From Oscarella lobularis (Eukaryota; Porifera; Homoscleromorpha; Homosclerophorida; Oscarellidae): DNA of 64,000 nucleotides. A model generated the notes under the pieces. The model ran no database searches. It was not told the origin of the DNA and was given only the letters and a program-made list of their open reading frames with translations. The DNA is taken from contig NC_089191.1 in assembly GCF_947507565.1 (NCBI RefSeq), positions 1,364,001 through 1,428,000 on the forward strand. Direction: 5' to 3'. Positions 47,931 to 59,194 of the stretch are shown piece by piece (the stretch's first letter is position 1; each line of letters begins with the position of its first letter). The translations under genes and the position numbers were made by a program.

Positions 47931-49574
47931 TCAGAATGTAAGAGTGGGGGTTCGGGAGCGGAGCCCCCGACAAAAAATAGTAGGGCGAGGCATTTTTTTA
48001 ATGTAGTTTTCTTTACACGGCGGGTAATCAGCAGTAGGATATCGTAACAAAATTGACGTGCAATATTTAAGGATGGCGCGAAGAAATGCGGCGTTTTTCT
48101 TATTGGCCCAAATTTCGAAAGCTTCTTCGAAAGAAAAATCCTTCAAGTCTGGACCTTCGAGGATGATGCGTAGCAAAGAATCGAGAGTCTTTTTCTTAAT
48201 CCTGTTAAGAATTCTCGTCTTTACAAGTTTTAGTTGCGAAAAGGTCCGTTCGACGTCTGACGTATGAATAGGCACAACTCTGCATATATTCGCCATAGCT
48301 GACACAGTAGGGAAAACGCGTGAAGATGTGGGATTGGTACAGTGTTCGTTGACCACTGCCTCAAGAGCTTTAGTGTTGTTAGAAGGGTCGTTCTGGAAAT
48401 GGCGAAAACTGCTCCATTCCTCCTCGCACGAATCGCGATTCACCAGACTTCCTTCAAACTTGTTTGTAAAACACCGTAGTTCTCTCACGCCGTAATCCAT
48501 CAGGGCTGAGATTTGTAGATAAACGGGGTATTCGCTGCAGGTTTAGTATATCAAATGAGACCATTATGTCCTTTTCCTGAAATCTGCTTTCAAGGTTGTC
48601 ACTCAATTTGTCAAGAAAGCGTTTCCGAATACTGTCGTTGAAGTGCAGTTCACCTAAATTATGTGGTTTCCGTACATCAATTTTCGCTTCTTTTAATTCT
48701 TTAAGAAGAGCGGGCAAGCGTCTTGTGTGTCTTCCCTCGGTGAACTTCAGCTGCTTCAAACATGCAATAGTTGAGGCGATGAGACCGGGATTGATACTGC
48801 AATCACACGTGGAGTACTGAAAGCATTTGGACAGGGTACTTACGTGGAGTAGTTCGTCGCACATCTGTTGCATCGTTGCTAGAAATCGATATTCGGGCAT
48901 TAAACGGTGCAATCCCAAAGCTTTAGCATCACCACGCTCTTGGCTTTCTCGCTGCAAGCTCATCAGAACAGAAATGAACTTTTATCTAAGTCTGTTGACA
49001 CTGTGCTCAACACTGAGTCACCTCGTGGCGCAGGGCGCTATCATCTTGCTCGTCTCCTCTTGTCGCAAAGTCTGAAATGCCTCTAACCAAGCAGAGCACA
49101 CAGCGCTGTTATCAAAAAAGTCAAAAACTTCACAAAAATGTTTCCAAATGTTTTGACATAAGGGACGGTGTTCCCTACCTGCGTAGAAGCAAGATTCACG
49201 CGACGTCCCGCGCAGGAAACGCCTATAAGAGAAGGCTGTTTCCCCTTCAGTCGGGCAACGACGCCAGTCTTGACACCCATCAATGTTGAGGCTCCATCGG
49301 TTCCAATTCCTCTCAGTTTGTTTACACCTAGCTCTGCTCCTTCGACGTATTCCATTACGCGTTTTGTCACGGTTTCAACCCCAGATGGAATGCAGCTGCT
49401 TTCCTCCGACATTGTAATATCAACTTCAGAATGAAGTAGATTAATTATTATTAGAAAATGGCTAAGTCGCCCCGTTGACTTGCAAATTAATCGCCCGTGT
49501 TTTGACAACTGCTCAGTAACTGTGCAGTCTGTTGTCTCGTCTATCATTAACGCAAAGTAATTTGATTCACTCAT
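47931..49574 (-). pseudogene. Second hAT transposase (DUF4371 type), lacking its N-terminus
   Basis: Minus frames in order: ESNYFALMIDETTDCTVTEQ (first Asp), LRGIGTDGASTLMGVKTGVV (second Asp), then 48963-48454 with RLMPEYRFLATMQQMCDELL and LHFNDSIRKRFLDKLSDNLE, then 48500-47931 with ICRVVPIHTSDVERTFSQLK, L-N-R.., TLDSLLRIILEGP and EAFEIWANKK. The zinc-finger N-terminus is missing; 49575 onward is unrelated. Breaks near 49080 and 48470. Related to, but distinct from, the 39.4-kb element. Confidence 0.86.
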
Positions 49575-50110
49575 AGAGGATATTAGGGAGGGGTTTCTAG
49601 CGCATCCGCTGAAGTTGGTGTCGAGTTGACCAGATTTAATTATGGGAGGTGGTTAATTATGGGAGGTGGCTTAAAATATCACTCTCTGGAGTGGCGACTG
49701 TTTGTCGTAGAGCCGTTGAGTTTTAGTTAAGATGCTAGGCGAGGTTTAGACTTACTCCTGGTTTGGTCGGTTGTCCGTCTTGAGGTCATCTCGCTGCAAA
49801 ATCGGGACTTTCGTCGGGCATCGCCGCCATCTAGGAATCAGCAGACGGCAAATTTTCGCCGTAAAAACAGACTCAGGTAAAAAACCACCTAAACGTATGC
49901 AATGCTACACCTTCAGTGATCATCGCCAAAGCGCTCCGCGAGCCTCGATGTGCTTCCGTTGGCCCAGGTGATTCTCCGGAGGCGAAAGGTACGGCTCCTC
50001 GCTGACAGATAACGTTTCCATACGGCTGTCGATGTTTTATACGACCTTTGCGAGTGCGTTGCGCGTCCTCTATTTCATATCAACCGGTTCGACCACGCTT
50101 CGCGTTCCTC
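49575..50110. other. No recognisable feature
   Basis: A short direct repeat (ATTATGGGAGGTGG twice at ~49640-49670). No gene seen. Confidence 0.4.
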
Positions 50111-50120
50111 TAACGTTCGT

Positions 50121-51165
50121 ATGGCTGATCCTCGTTCATGGACGGTGCAGCAAATGAGGACGTGGCTGCGAGTAAATCACCCGACCGTTTGTCGTTCTGG
50201 AGACCGTGAAGACGTATTGGGTTGTGTTATCGCCTTAATAGAAATGACGCAGAAGGAGAAAAAGCTTGTCGCTGCAGTGCAAGCCGTAAACGTGGCTCCC
50301 GCTCCTGAGTACAAACTTTTGCATCCACCAAAGAACCCTGGGTGGACGGCCACGTAGAAAAGTTTCCTGAGTTGTCGTCGGACGCGGTGCAAGCATACCT
50401 TCGCAAATTTGGAGGCTACATTAAAAATTGTTTCAGTGGGTGTCGCTTAGCAAAAGACGGCCACGTTTCGGGCGTGCAATACCACAATAGTGCAGATGAA
50501 GCGCATTATTGCAAAGGGAAATGCAAGCCCACGATGCTGTCAACCCCGCCTCAGTACGATTGTTTTGTGATCTTCTGTAGCAATGGTCGTGAGCAAATTG
50601 CAAGAATTAAAGGTGCAGCATGTCAATGCAAAGCCAGCAATCGCAGTCGTGTAAGCATATTGCAGCTGTGCTTGTTATTTGGCCAAAACGTCCTGCAAGT
50701 CAGAGGCTTGTGCGTGGATCGAACCTAGCACTGGGCCATCAATGTTTCAGTTTGCTGCCGACGTGGACATCGGTGAGGTCCGAAAAAGAGTTAAGTTGGG
50801 TGGTCTCCTTGCGGATTGCGACATCCTTGCAAAATTATTAGAGGAAAATGGGTTGAGTACGTCGTGGACTACCTACAAAAAGAAAGATTCAGGATAAAAA
50901 GAAGGATTTGCCGACCTCGTCGTACACTTCAGCTCCTAGTGATCCGGTAGAGAGAGTATGCAGACTTGCTGACAAAAAAGGTATTCCCAACGCAACAGTC
51001 GATGATATAATATCGTGTTTGTCAGTCACTGTGGAAGAACGGGACGCAGTTGAAAGGCTGACTAGACTGCAGTCCTCGTCGCTTGTCTGGAAAAGGCAGA
51101 GAGTATTACCGCCAGCAATTTTGGGCGCGTGTGCAACCGGCCAAACCGAAAAGGTCCCGTTTTGA
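50121..51165 (+). pseudogene. ISL2EU-type second protein (SAP, SWIM, start of YqaJ), diverged copy
   Basis: SAP-like start (WTVQQMRTWLRVNHPTVCRS), then VEKFPELSSDAVQAYLRKFG, then a SWIM finger in shifted frames (IKGAACQCKA, QSQSCKHIAAVLV), then VCRLADKKGIPNATVDDIIS and SVTVEERDAVERLTRLQSSS, matching the region just before YqaJ in the 25-kb element (ALSVTETERNC). It ends as W-K-R-Q-R near the point where YqaJ should begin. No transposase or TIR found nearby. Frameshifts near 50355 and 50640. Confidence 0.75.
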
Positions 51166-51218
51166 CTTCCGATGTTGCACAAACAGCCGTCCTCCCGGTC
51201 CCACTTCTGGAATGTCAA

Positions 51219-52500
51219 TTATTCCCTGTATTTCGCTAATTTATATTCTACCTTAGTTTTATAACTAAATGTATACTATTTAGTCAAATCATTGATGACG
51301 TTCTCAAGAAAAGTCAACTGAAGAGGATACTAGTTGCCAGAGTTGGGTTTTGCATCATTTCTGCTTGGCGCTAAGCCCTAAATAATTGCGGCCATGTGAA
51401 TTTGAGCATAAATGAGATGCTTACTGCCTTGCGGAGGGAATTCTCGAGGAATTTGGCAGTTTATTCACCGTGGGTTACAGGAAATATCCTCAAACGGGTA
51501 CTGTAAAAACAGTTCAACAACAAATTAGACTCACCAAAGTCAGGCCCTCCCTTTTGCTTTGGCGTCATTTATCGCTTTGATGTTTCGGCTTAGAAGGGGC
51601 GTGTTCCTTGAAAAATATTGTGGTCCCCCGCCCTATTTCATCCTGGATTGGCGCTGAGTATTGTACTATGCAAATGCTGTTGTAGCAGGATCACGGATAT
51701 TAACGTAAGAGGTCTGTCCTTTTCTTGAAATAGATAACGCTCTCTATGATGTCACCTGATCTAAAGGGTACTGAGTGTAGTGAGTGCGAGGGAATACCAA
51801 CCAAAGGTGGTCTGTAAAGCCGGCTACAAAGATTGATCTGCGGAAACAGTAAGCGAAATAAACGTAGTCATATTAAATAAAAATTTTAGGTCATACGTGC
51901 ATTGCGTTAAAATGCTGGAAACTGCTCACCTTTCTCAGACGTAACTTTTCAGATGGACGCAACAGCACCCTGTTTCTTGGACGCCAGGCGTCTTTCACTT
52001 TGCTGCCACCAGCCGCAGCATATAATTCCTCTAGCGTTTTCTTCTCAGGATGATCGATTCTAAAATATATTTAAGTTTGCGTAAACAATGAACGATTAAT
52101 CATATTACTAGGCCTGGACGAGACGTCTTTTTATGATTCTTTTTCTATTGCGAATTCTTCTTATCTCCTCCCTAATGACTGCCAAATAAACAAAAAATGA
52201 CGGTGAAGTAAGAGAATAGCGACGTACCTTCCGAGGCGGCTTGCAAAATTTGATCTTCCAAAATAGCAAACAAATGAGAAATCATTGCCTGAATTTGCCT
52301 CTACTTCTTACCAGGAGGCAAACGACATAATTCAGCGACAAAGAGAAAAAGGCGCGTGAATTTATTATTGACAAGCTAGCTACACGGCGAATTCTTACTC
52401 GTCTCGTTGATGTTATCGTTCTGCTCGGCTTGTCATGCGCAAACGAAAATATTTTGAGTGAAGATCAGAATCAGTTAAGGATTATTCAAACTCACCTGCC
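51219..52500. other. No recognisable gene
   Basis: No protein-like ORF. TATTGTGGTCCCCCGCC at ~51625 resembles the inverted-repeat end of the first piggyBac (GTGGTCCCC) and might be an end of a related insertion; its partner was not found. Confidence 0.35.
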
Positions 52501-52514
52501 GCTGCGGACCCCGC

Positions 52515-54112
52515 TTGAACGACTGGGCGAGCGGCTTAGCCTATACGTTCATCGCTGCGGGCATGACGCCATTTAAAATATTTCGTCATTACTTCACGGA
52601 TGATGTCTTGGAGTTGATTGTGCGAGAATCAAAAAGATACGCAAGAGAAGTGAAAAGGAAAAGAGTAGGTTTCAAATCAATTCAATACACATGTCCCTTA
52701 CTTATAATTATAATTATTTGCAGATTCCAAATTTCGATTTGACTGAAGATGAGCTTCTTTCGTTCTTTGGGGTGATAATCGCGTTCGGCGTGTCACTAAA
52801 GCCTTGCCTTCAAGATCATTGGAGCTCTCACCCGGTGATGGGGTGGTCGTCGTACATCGTGCGGAATATTCCGTACAAACGATTTCGTGCAATACTATCC
52901 TGTTTACCCTTCAACGATACGAGGAACGCAGATACGATTCCAGAGATGATGAAGCAAAATCCTCAATACGACGCCCTCTATCGTATTCGTCCTATTATCG
53001 ATCACATCAGTGGAATGTGTCGCGAGAACTACTCCATAGCGTTTCTGTGGACAAAGCGATGATAAAATATAAGGGAAGATCGAAGTTCAAACAATACGTT
53101 CCTGCAAAGCCGATAAAATACGGCTTCAAATCGTTTTACATGTAAGTAAAAATATTCATTGTTATATTTCCTTGGTAACGGTCGGTCTTTAGTTGTGATT
53201 CCCTCAACGGTTACACGTTTGATTTCCAAATTTACAAGGGCAAGGAGAACGGAACGGTGCAGCATGGACTTGGAGCACAAGTCGTTTTAGACTTGTGTGC
53301 CCCTCTTTTAGGTAATGCCACAATTCGTCAAGATATTTTACAATTTGTGTTATTTATAGGGAAAAATTATCACGTAGATTGTGATAATTTTTTCTCCAGT
53401 CCGTATATAGCTAATGCTCTTGCTGAGAAAAACACCTTTTTCATTGGAACGTGCAGAACAAACCGAAAAGGAGTGCCAGATGCGGTCAAAGGAGTCTTTC
53501 GCAAGAAAGAAACACCGAGAGGAGAATCGGTTGGCGCTTGGGCAGTGGATGAAAGAGGCCAGGTTATCATACCTAAAATCCGCTGTATGATGTGGATGGA
53601 TAAGCAGCCGGTGGGGTTGATAAACACCATCGCCCCACCGAACGTCTTCACCACTGTTGAGCGCCGCCAACCCGATGGCACACGTAAGAATATCACATGT
53701 CCTGTAGCCGTGAAGCTATACAATAGTTTCATGGGGGGGGTTGATCTCGCCGACAACCTGAGGAAGCTTTGTGAAAGTTCGCGCAAATCAAAAAGGTGGT
53801 ACATGCGCATATTCTGGTACACGGTGGAAGTGGCGATAATCAATAGCTTCGTTATCATGAAAGAAGTCAATGGCGATATGATGGTGAAAGATTTTCGGTT
53901 GCAGTTAGCGGACGAACTGATCAACCAGCACTGCAGCCGCAAGGAGCGAGGGAGAAAAAGATCTTTCAATGAAGAAAGATATAGCGGTCGACACTTTCCG
54001 AAACAAAACGTTGCAAGATGGGCTGCAAGAGTAGGCCAAGTTATATTTGCGACAAATGCAGAGTTCACCTCTGTGCTGCACCGTGTTTCAAGAAATATCA
54101 TACGTAATTCTG
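52515..54112 (+). pseudogene. Second piggyBac transposase, multi-exon, nearly intact
   Basis: Exon 1 region: MTPFKIFRHYFTDDVLELIV. Exon at ~52726: IPNFDLTEDELLSFFGVIIA and PYKRFRAILSCLPFNDTRNA. Then SVDKAMIKYKGRSKFKQYVP, after introns CDSLNGYTFDFQIYKGKENG, and after an intron at ~53310-53360 YHVDCDNFFSSPY (Asp), GLINTIAPPNVFTTV and YNSFMGGVDLADNLRK. The C-terminal finger (KRCKMGCKSRPSYICDKC, PCFKKYHT) lies one frame away; one extra A at 54001-54003 would join it. N-terminal acidic part not found upstream. Same family as the 11.8-kb gene but clearly diverged. Confidence 0.88.
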
Positions 54113-54550
54113 CAGGTATATAAAAAATAATATATTGTACAAATACAAAATTAGAAAAATAGAAACGAATGAAATAAAATTATGCTATTAATAATAAGTA
54201 AAGAAATAGTCAAAATAAAAAATAATAAATAAATAAACAAATAAATAGATGAATAATTTGAAATGTACATAAAAACACAATTTTTATACTAGAATTCTTT
54301 TTCTTTAGGTTGATGCTATTCCAGCGAAGAGGACTCAGTATGCTAAGTTTGTAAGTAACCATATTGTCTAAAAAATTGTTTTTCATGCTTTTTTCTGCAG
54401 CGATTACGTTGTTATTGTTTATCGTTTGCTTCTTTGCAACTGTGGTACTAATAAGTGTGAGAGAAGAATAAAAAACATGATTTTTAGGTTATGACGTCAA
54501 ATTTCACAACAAAATTCAAAACCAATATTTTATAACATGTATAAAAGAGA
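54113..54550. other. AT-rich spacer
   Basis: AATAAA/TAAATAAATA-rich. Contains possible polyadenylation signals for the piggyBac gene (AATAAAAT near 54172). No gene. Confidence 0.4.
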
Positions 54551-54699
54551 AGCACAGTAGTCCCTCGCTTGAGCGACCACACGTTTGTACGTTAAAAAAT
54601 GGTCGTTTAAACGAGGTGGTCGCCCATGAGAAATAGGCGTGGTGAAAACCCCGTACATGCATTTATTCTCTTTATTAAGACAAAGTCCGTAGACAATCA

Positions 54700-56782
54700 T
54701 TACAAGAAAAATGAAGTAATCTTAGCCTGCTTAGCTTTAAGGCGCTTTGCGACGAGAATCCTCTCAACAACTGATTGACTTTTGCATACTAGATCTAGGA
54801 AATAAGCGTTTTGCTGAGCAACCGAAAAATCGCGCAAATGACGAAGCGCCAAAGCTGCAGTTTCCTCGCTAATGACATTCCTATTTGCTGTACCATTGTC
54901 GTCGCTTGCTTGCTCATTGTCATCCTCGTCTTTTAGATCGCCGTCTTCTTCGTCCTGCTCTTCCTTTCTCAGATCCGCAATAAGGTTCACTTCCCAATCA
55001 TCTTCAATCGTTTCGCATGTAGGAAGCTCGTTGTCGCATTCTGCGTATTTGTCCCATCCGATGTCAATTCCAGGAAGGAGAGACCCCAATTCTTCATCAG
55101 TGGATTCAGTTTCGTCATTTTCGCCACGATTGCCGGAAAGCGTCCCTGGAGTAACAGGGAAACCACACTTCGAAAAGCATTTTTGTTTATATACATACAG
55201 AGACCTATGAACGACATTCGTTTATGTACGTACAGAGACCTATGAAGGACATTCGTTTATATACATACAGAGACCTATGAACGCCATTCGTTTATGTACA
55301 TACAGAGACCTATGAAGGACATTCCTTTATGTACATACAGAGACCTATAAACGACATTCGTTTATGTAAATACAGAGACCTATGAACGACATTCGTTTAT
55401 GTACGTACAGAGACCTATGAACGACATTCGTTTATGTACATACAGAGACCTATGAACGACATTCGTTTATGTAAATACAGAGACCTATGAACGACATTCG
55501 TTTATGTAAATACAGAGACCTATGAACGACATTCGTTTATGTACATACAGAGACCTATGAACGACATTCGTTTATGTACATACAGAGACCTATGAAGGAC
55601 ATTCGTTTATATACATACAGAGACCTATGACCGACATTCGTTTATGAATTGTGACGTTGCTCACGGCATCCCAGGCACACTTGAGCCACATTATTGCGTC
55701 AAAAACGTTTACAGCCTTGCATATTTCTGTTGCAGAAGCAGCATCGTCCATGAGACTTATAACCCGACGGAGCAACTTCTTTCGATACACTAATTTCACT
55801 GCTGAATTATGCCCGCGTCGCATGGCTGCAACTTGGAAGTCGTGTTTGGCGGAAGAAAAACCAATTTGACGTTGGAGCGATGAACATCAGGGTGCGCGCT
55901 GCAGTTGTCAACAAGGAGCAAAATGGAACGACCCTTTTGTTGCATACTCTGATTCAGCTTATCTAGCCATTCTTCAAAGAGTTTGATCGTCATCCACGCT
56001 CGCCTATTGCTGCGGTAATCCACAGGAAGACATGCTGTGCTGGCAAGTCCTTTAAAGCACCGCGGCTTTGCGCTTTGACCAATGACAAGAAGCTTGAGTT
56101 TCTCCCCAGTGGCGGAACACTCAAGAAGAACTGACACTCGCTCTTTTGCCTTTTTCCTGCCTTTCGCTTGTTCACCTTTCACGGCGTTAACTAATGATCG
56201 AGTAGGCAGAGCTCGGAAGAAAAGTCCAGTTTCATCAGCGTTGAAGATGTCGCCTAATTCGTATCCCTCACATATTCTTTCCAGTCTGTCCTTCAAGTCC
56301 GACACTACGTTTTCATCGTCGTCTGCGCCTTCCCCGGACAGGACTGCCATTTTGACGTTATGTCGCTTCTGCCATCTTTGCAGCCATCCGTTAGACGCGG
56401 TAAAAGAGTCGTAGCCTAATTCTACAGAATATTGCCTTGCTCGCTCCTGAAGTATGCGCCCGCTAACGGGAATGTTTTTGGCACGAGCCCTTACAAACCA
56501 TTCCCACACGACAACATCAAGTTCGTCAAACGGAGAACGCCTAGGCTTCGTGTACTTCCTTTGAGAGTTACCTTCTTCGGCCCATTGTTTGAGTAAGCTC
56601 TCTTTTTCCTTGAGAATGTTCTGAATCTGGGTTTTACCAACTTTTAGCTCCGTAGCGACAGCCCGGCACGACCTCCCTCCTTCAACTCGGCGAAGAACAT
56701 CTAATCTTTCTTTTAGGGTGAGAACCCTACGTTGTTTATCCTTAGGCATCGAGGCGTGGGCTTCGGCAGCTGCAAACAACAA
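54700..56782 (-). pseudogene. Tigger transposase interrupted by a minisatellite
   Basis: From 56782: CENP-B-type helix-turn-helix (VLTLKERLDVLRRVEGGRSC, KTQIQNILKEKESLLKQW), HTH_Tnp_Tc5 (GRILQERARQYSVELGYDSF, ASNGWLQRWQKRHNV), DDE_1 core (IFNADETGLFFRALPTRSLV first Asp, SILLLVDNCSAHPDV second, LVFLPPNTTSKLQPCDAGII third). Frame breaks at ~55803 (one A short) and resumes YRKKLLRRVISLMDDAASAT to WDAVSNVTI. Then the 35-bp array intervenes; beyond it CFSKCGFPVTPGTLSG and the acidic tail (DGDLKDEDDNEQASDDNG) end at 54700 with KITSFFL. All domains present, so the array and one base are the only lesions seen. Confidence 0.88.
55176..55645. repeat. 35-bp minisatellite within the Tigger ORF, about 13 units
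   Basis: Unit ACATTCGTTTATGTACATAC followed by AGAGACCTATGAACG, with a few variants (GTACGTAC, GTAAATAC, GAAGG for GAACG). No spacers. It separates VSNVTI from KCFSKCGF in the transposase; 35 is not a multiple of three, so frame changes per unit. Confidence 0.95.
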
Positions 56783-56964
56783 TCGCGTGCAAGAGGCTAA
56801 CGCACGTTACTTAAGGTCGCAAAATACCCCGGTCGCTGGTCGCACTACCGAGGTGGTCGCTCACAAGAGGTAAAGATGTGCTACAGTGAGTCCGTGCTCC
56901 AAAATTTGGTCGCTCAAGAGAGGTGGTCGCTTGCGAGAGGGGTCGCTCAAGCGAGGGACTACTG

Positions 56965-57260
56965 TATGTAGAACCGCGTTGCTAGCTTTCGAAAAAAATC
57001 GTCCCAGTCGCGAAAGTCCGAAAAGGGCACTACAGTGCGCACGGGCCCCATAAAAAGCAGAGAAGATTTCAGCAAAGTGACTGTTATCGTTCATGTTGGG
57101 TGGGACGCTTTTAGAAAAACAGAAGTTGTAATCTTTGTCTGAATATTTATGTTAAATTGTCTGCACCTGTTAGAGAGCAATTCGTGTCGTGTTGTAAGAC
57201 AAAACATTTTCATGCAGCAAAACAGGTACGTGTATAAACGCGTCTCAAAAGATCTGGCTT
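56965..57260. other. No recognisable feature
   Basis: Spacer with no supported gene, repeat or structure. Confidence 0.35.
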
Positions 57261-57745
57261 TCAGTTTGGTTCATTCATGACAGGCTGATGCTCGGCATTC
57301 AAAAGAGACGGTATTCCATGTTGAAGGAGTGGTGCTCGCACAGTATGTTCGTAAGTATAGGCTCGATCTTCACTTCTGCAAAAATAGTACATGCATTCTG
57401 GCGGAGCTTGGTCTTGTGATTTGATTTGTGGTAACGTCACCGTAATTAGCTGGAGCCAAAAGAGACTTTCAGCGAACAAAATAACAGTACCAAAATCTCC
57501 ATGCACTTCGTACTTCTTCTCATCAAACGTTTTGAAGCAGATGACAACCTTTCTCTTTTTGATGCATCAGTCACCTCGTTCGCCATTATTAAAAAGCACC
57601 TAGCACTTCTAACGCTTTCACCAATATCTCGAAGAATTGTGGGAGCCATGATAGAAAGAAGTTTGTTTTGAATTACTGCGCTTGTGTAATTATTTTGTTT
57701 ACGTTTTAACCACGTGGCCAAATAGGGTTGATCAACTTCTCGCAA
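57261..57745 (-). pseudogene. DUF4371 (hAT-like) fragment
   Basis: 57745-57550 encodes YTSAVIQNKLLSIMAPTILR and SARCFLIMANEVTDASKRER (equivalent to the MADExTDxS motif with the first catalytic Asp, here Asn-Glu). A frame change follows, then CFKTFDEKKYEVHGDFGTVI. Truncated on both sides. Neighbouring frame 57506-57261 continues without known motifs. Confidence 0.62.
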
Positions 57746-57774
57746 CCAAATCAGCTGTGTAAAATTACATCCCG

Positions 57775-58330
57775 TTGCGTGGGCGGATCAAAGGCGCCGG
57801 CGGGGTGATAAAGCCCATATCATCCCGTTGTCAAGTGACAACGGGATGATATGGGTTTATCAGCCGCTGTCAATGACAACGGGTGATATGGGAAAGGTCC
57901 CGGCTCTCATATCACCCGCTGTTATTGAGAAAGGTCCCGTCTTCCATGCCTCGTTCGCGAATTAGAACATCGAATTCGCAGTTGGAATACGCGCGAATAG
58001 CCTCTATTAACGCGTTCTAAGTGTTGCGCATTTAAAAAAAGTGGAAAAAACTGGTCTCGAACCCGCGCAGCATATTAGCCTACCCAGCTATCAAATCCCG
58101 CGTCGCTACCCACCCAACCGCCGCAACCCAGCACAGCGATGAGCCCCAACACCGCGCTTTTATTACAGTAACCGGGATGTAAGTATGTCATCACTTGGCT
58201 TTCTCGGGCGATTCGGGATTTTCTCATCCCTCCAACCTCGGGAAACATTGTTAACAGCCCTCGGCTTCGCCTCGGGCAATTATCTCAGTTTCCCTCGGGT
58301 GTCGGGATGATAAATCCCGTATCGCCCTCA
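57775..58330. repeat. Palindrome-rich repeat with GGGATGATATGGG motifs
   Basis: 57807-57861 is a near-perfect hairpin (CCCATATCATCCCGTTGTCA then AG then TGACAACGGGATGATATGGG). Weaker copies follow (ACGGGTGATATGGGAAAGGT with CTCATATCACCCGCTG) and again at 58290-58330 (GTCGGGATGATAAATCCC). Probably a small inverted-repeat element family. Confidence 0.75.
58045..58135 (-). repeat. tRNA-like (SINE-type) segment with a Pol III B box
   Basis: On the minus strand GGGTTCGAGACC matches the B-box consensus GGTTCGANNCC. 30-70 bp upstream lie GGTTGGGTGGGTAGC and GATAGCTGGGTAGGC, both A-box-like. The stems needed for a real tRNA cloverleaf do not form convincingly, so a tRNA-derived SINE is more likely than a tRNA gene. 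Confidence 0.4.
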
Positions 58331-59190
58331 ACGCCATGTGATAACCTATACTTATCATCATTCTTGTTTCCATCTCTCCGGAGTGCTAACCCTTGTCTGG
58401 CAAAGATATCGCACATTTTCGGCAACGGTGATGAGTCACTGTCTGCTCCTGCGTTTATCAACAGCGTGGGTCAATGACAGCATTTCAACAACATCTCTTG
58501 TGGTCTGTGGCAGTGTAAAAACCTCGAAAAGCCCTTCAGTGTGTAGAAATTTTTTGTGACTTTCAAAAAAAGCGATTGTTGTGCTAGTCTTGATCGCACC
58601 TCCACGAAAAGCAGTTTTACACACAGGTTTACTTCGCAGTAAATAACCATACTGTCTTTGATAGTTTCGCTAATCGAAGCCAGCTTTGTCAAAAACGATC
58701 ACATATCTGGGGTATTAATGATCTCAAATGGTAAGGCGCCTCTGCGTTCCACGTTTCTCTGGGACGAATTTAAGTTTTTTATAATTCTTTGGCAAAGCAC
58801 TATCGAAGCAAGAGAAAGTACCAAAAGAAGAGAGGTAATAACTTTATTGCAAGAACACCTACGTTGCACTAGCGTTTTTAGTAGACATGGCGGTGTTTCG
58901 GTCCAAAGAGATTAACTCCAACTCAGGTCCAGATCCTGGGGAAGAATTTTGCCTAAAGCAAGCCTTCGAAAAATAGTCACCGAAATCTTGGCGACAAAAA
59001 ACTGGCCACTGAACGTTTACACCAAAAATGCAGTAGAGCGCACTGAACTAATTACTGTGGTACTTCCCAAATCTTTTATAATCTATTGCTAGCAAACTGT
59101 GCCACGTAATAGGCGAAAAACGAAGAAACGGTATCGCAGTAGTGACAGCGCGATAAGGAGTTGAAATGGAATGGAATTTCTAAATTATTA
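58331..59190. other. No clear gene
   Basis: A minus-strand frame at 58624-58436 (KKFLHTEGLFEVFTLPQTTR) is protein-like and may belong to a mobile element, but I cannot place it. A plus frame at 58658-58915 is open without known motifs. Confidence 0.3.
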
Positions 59191-59194
59191 CTAT

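Larger units (their letters stand above)
54555..56964 (-). mobile_element. Tigger/pogo transposon, 2.4 kb, with TIRs
   Basis: CAGTAGTCCCTCGCTTGAGC at 54555 and its inverse GCTCAAGCGAGGGACTACTG ending at 56964 are terminal inverted repeats of pogo/Tigger type (CAGT...). Further GGTCGCTxxxAGAGGTGGTCGCT repeats lie inside the right end. The right flank is TA but the left is CA, so the TA duplication is not intact. Carries one transposase gene on the minus strand. Confidence 0.86.

Noticed and set aside
58045-58135. tRNA gene
   Set aside because: B box present, but acceptor and anticodon stems do not form; treated as tRNA-like SINE sequence.
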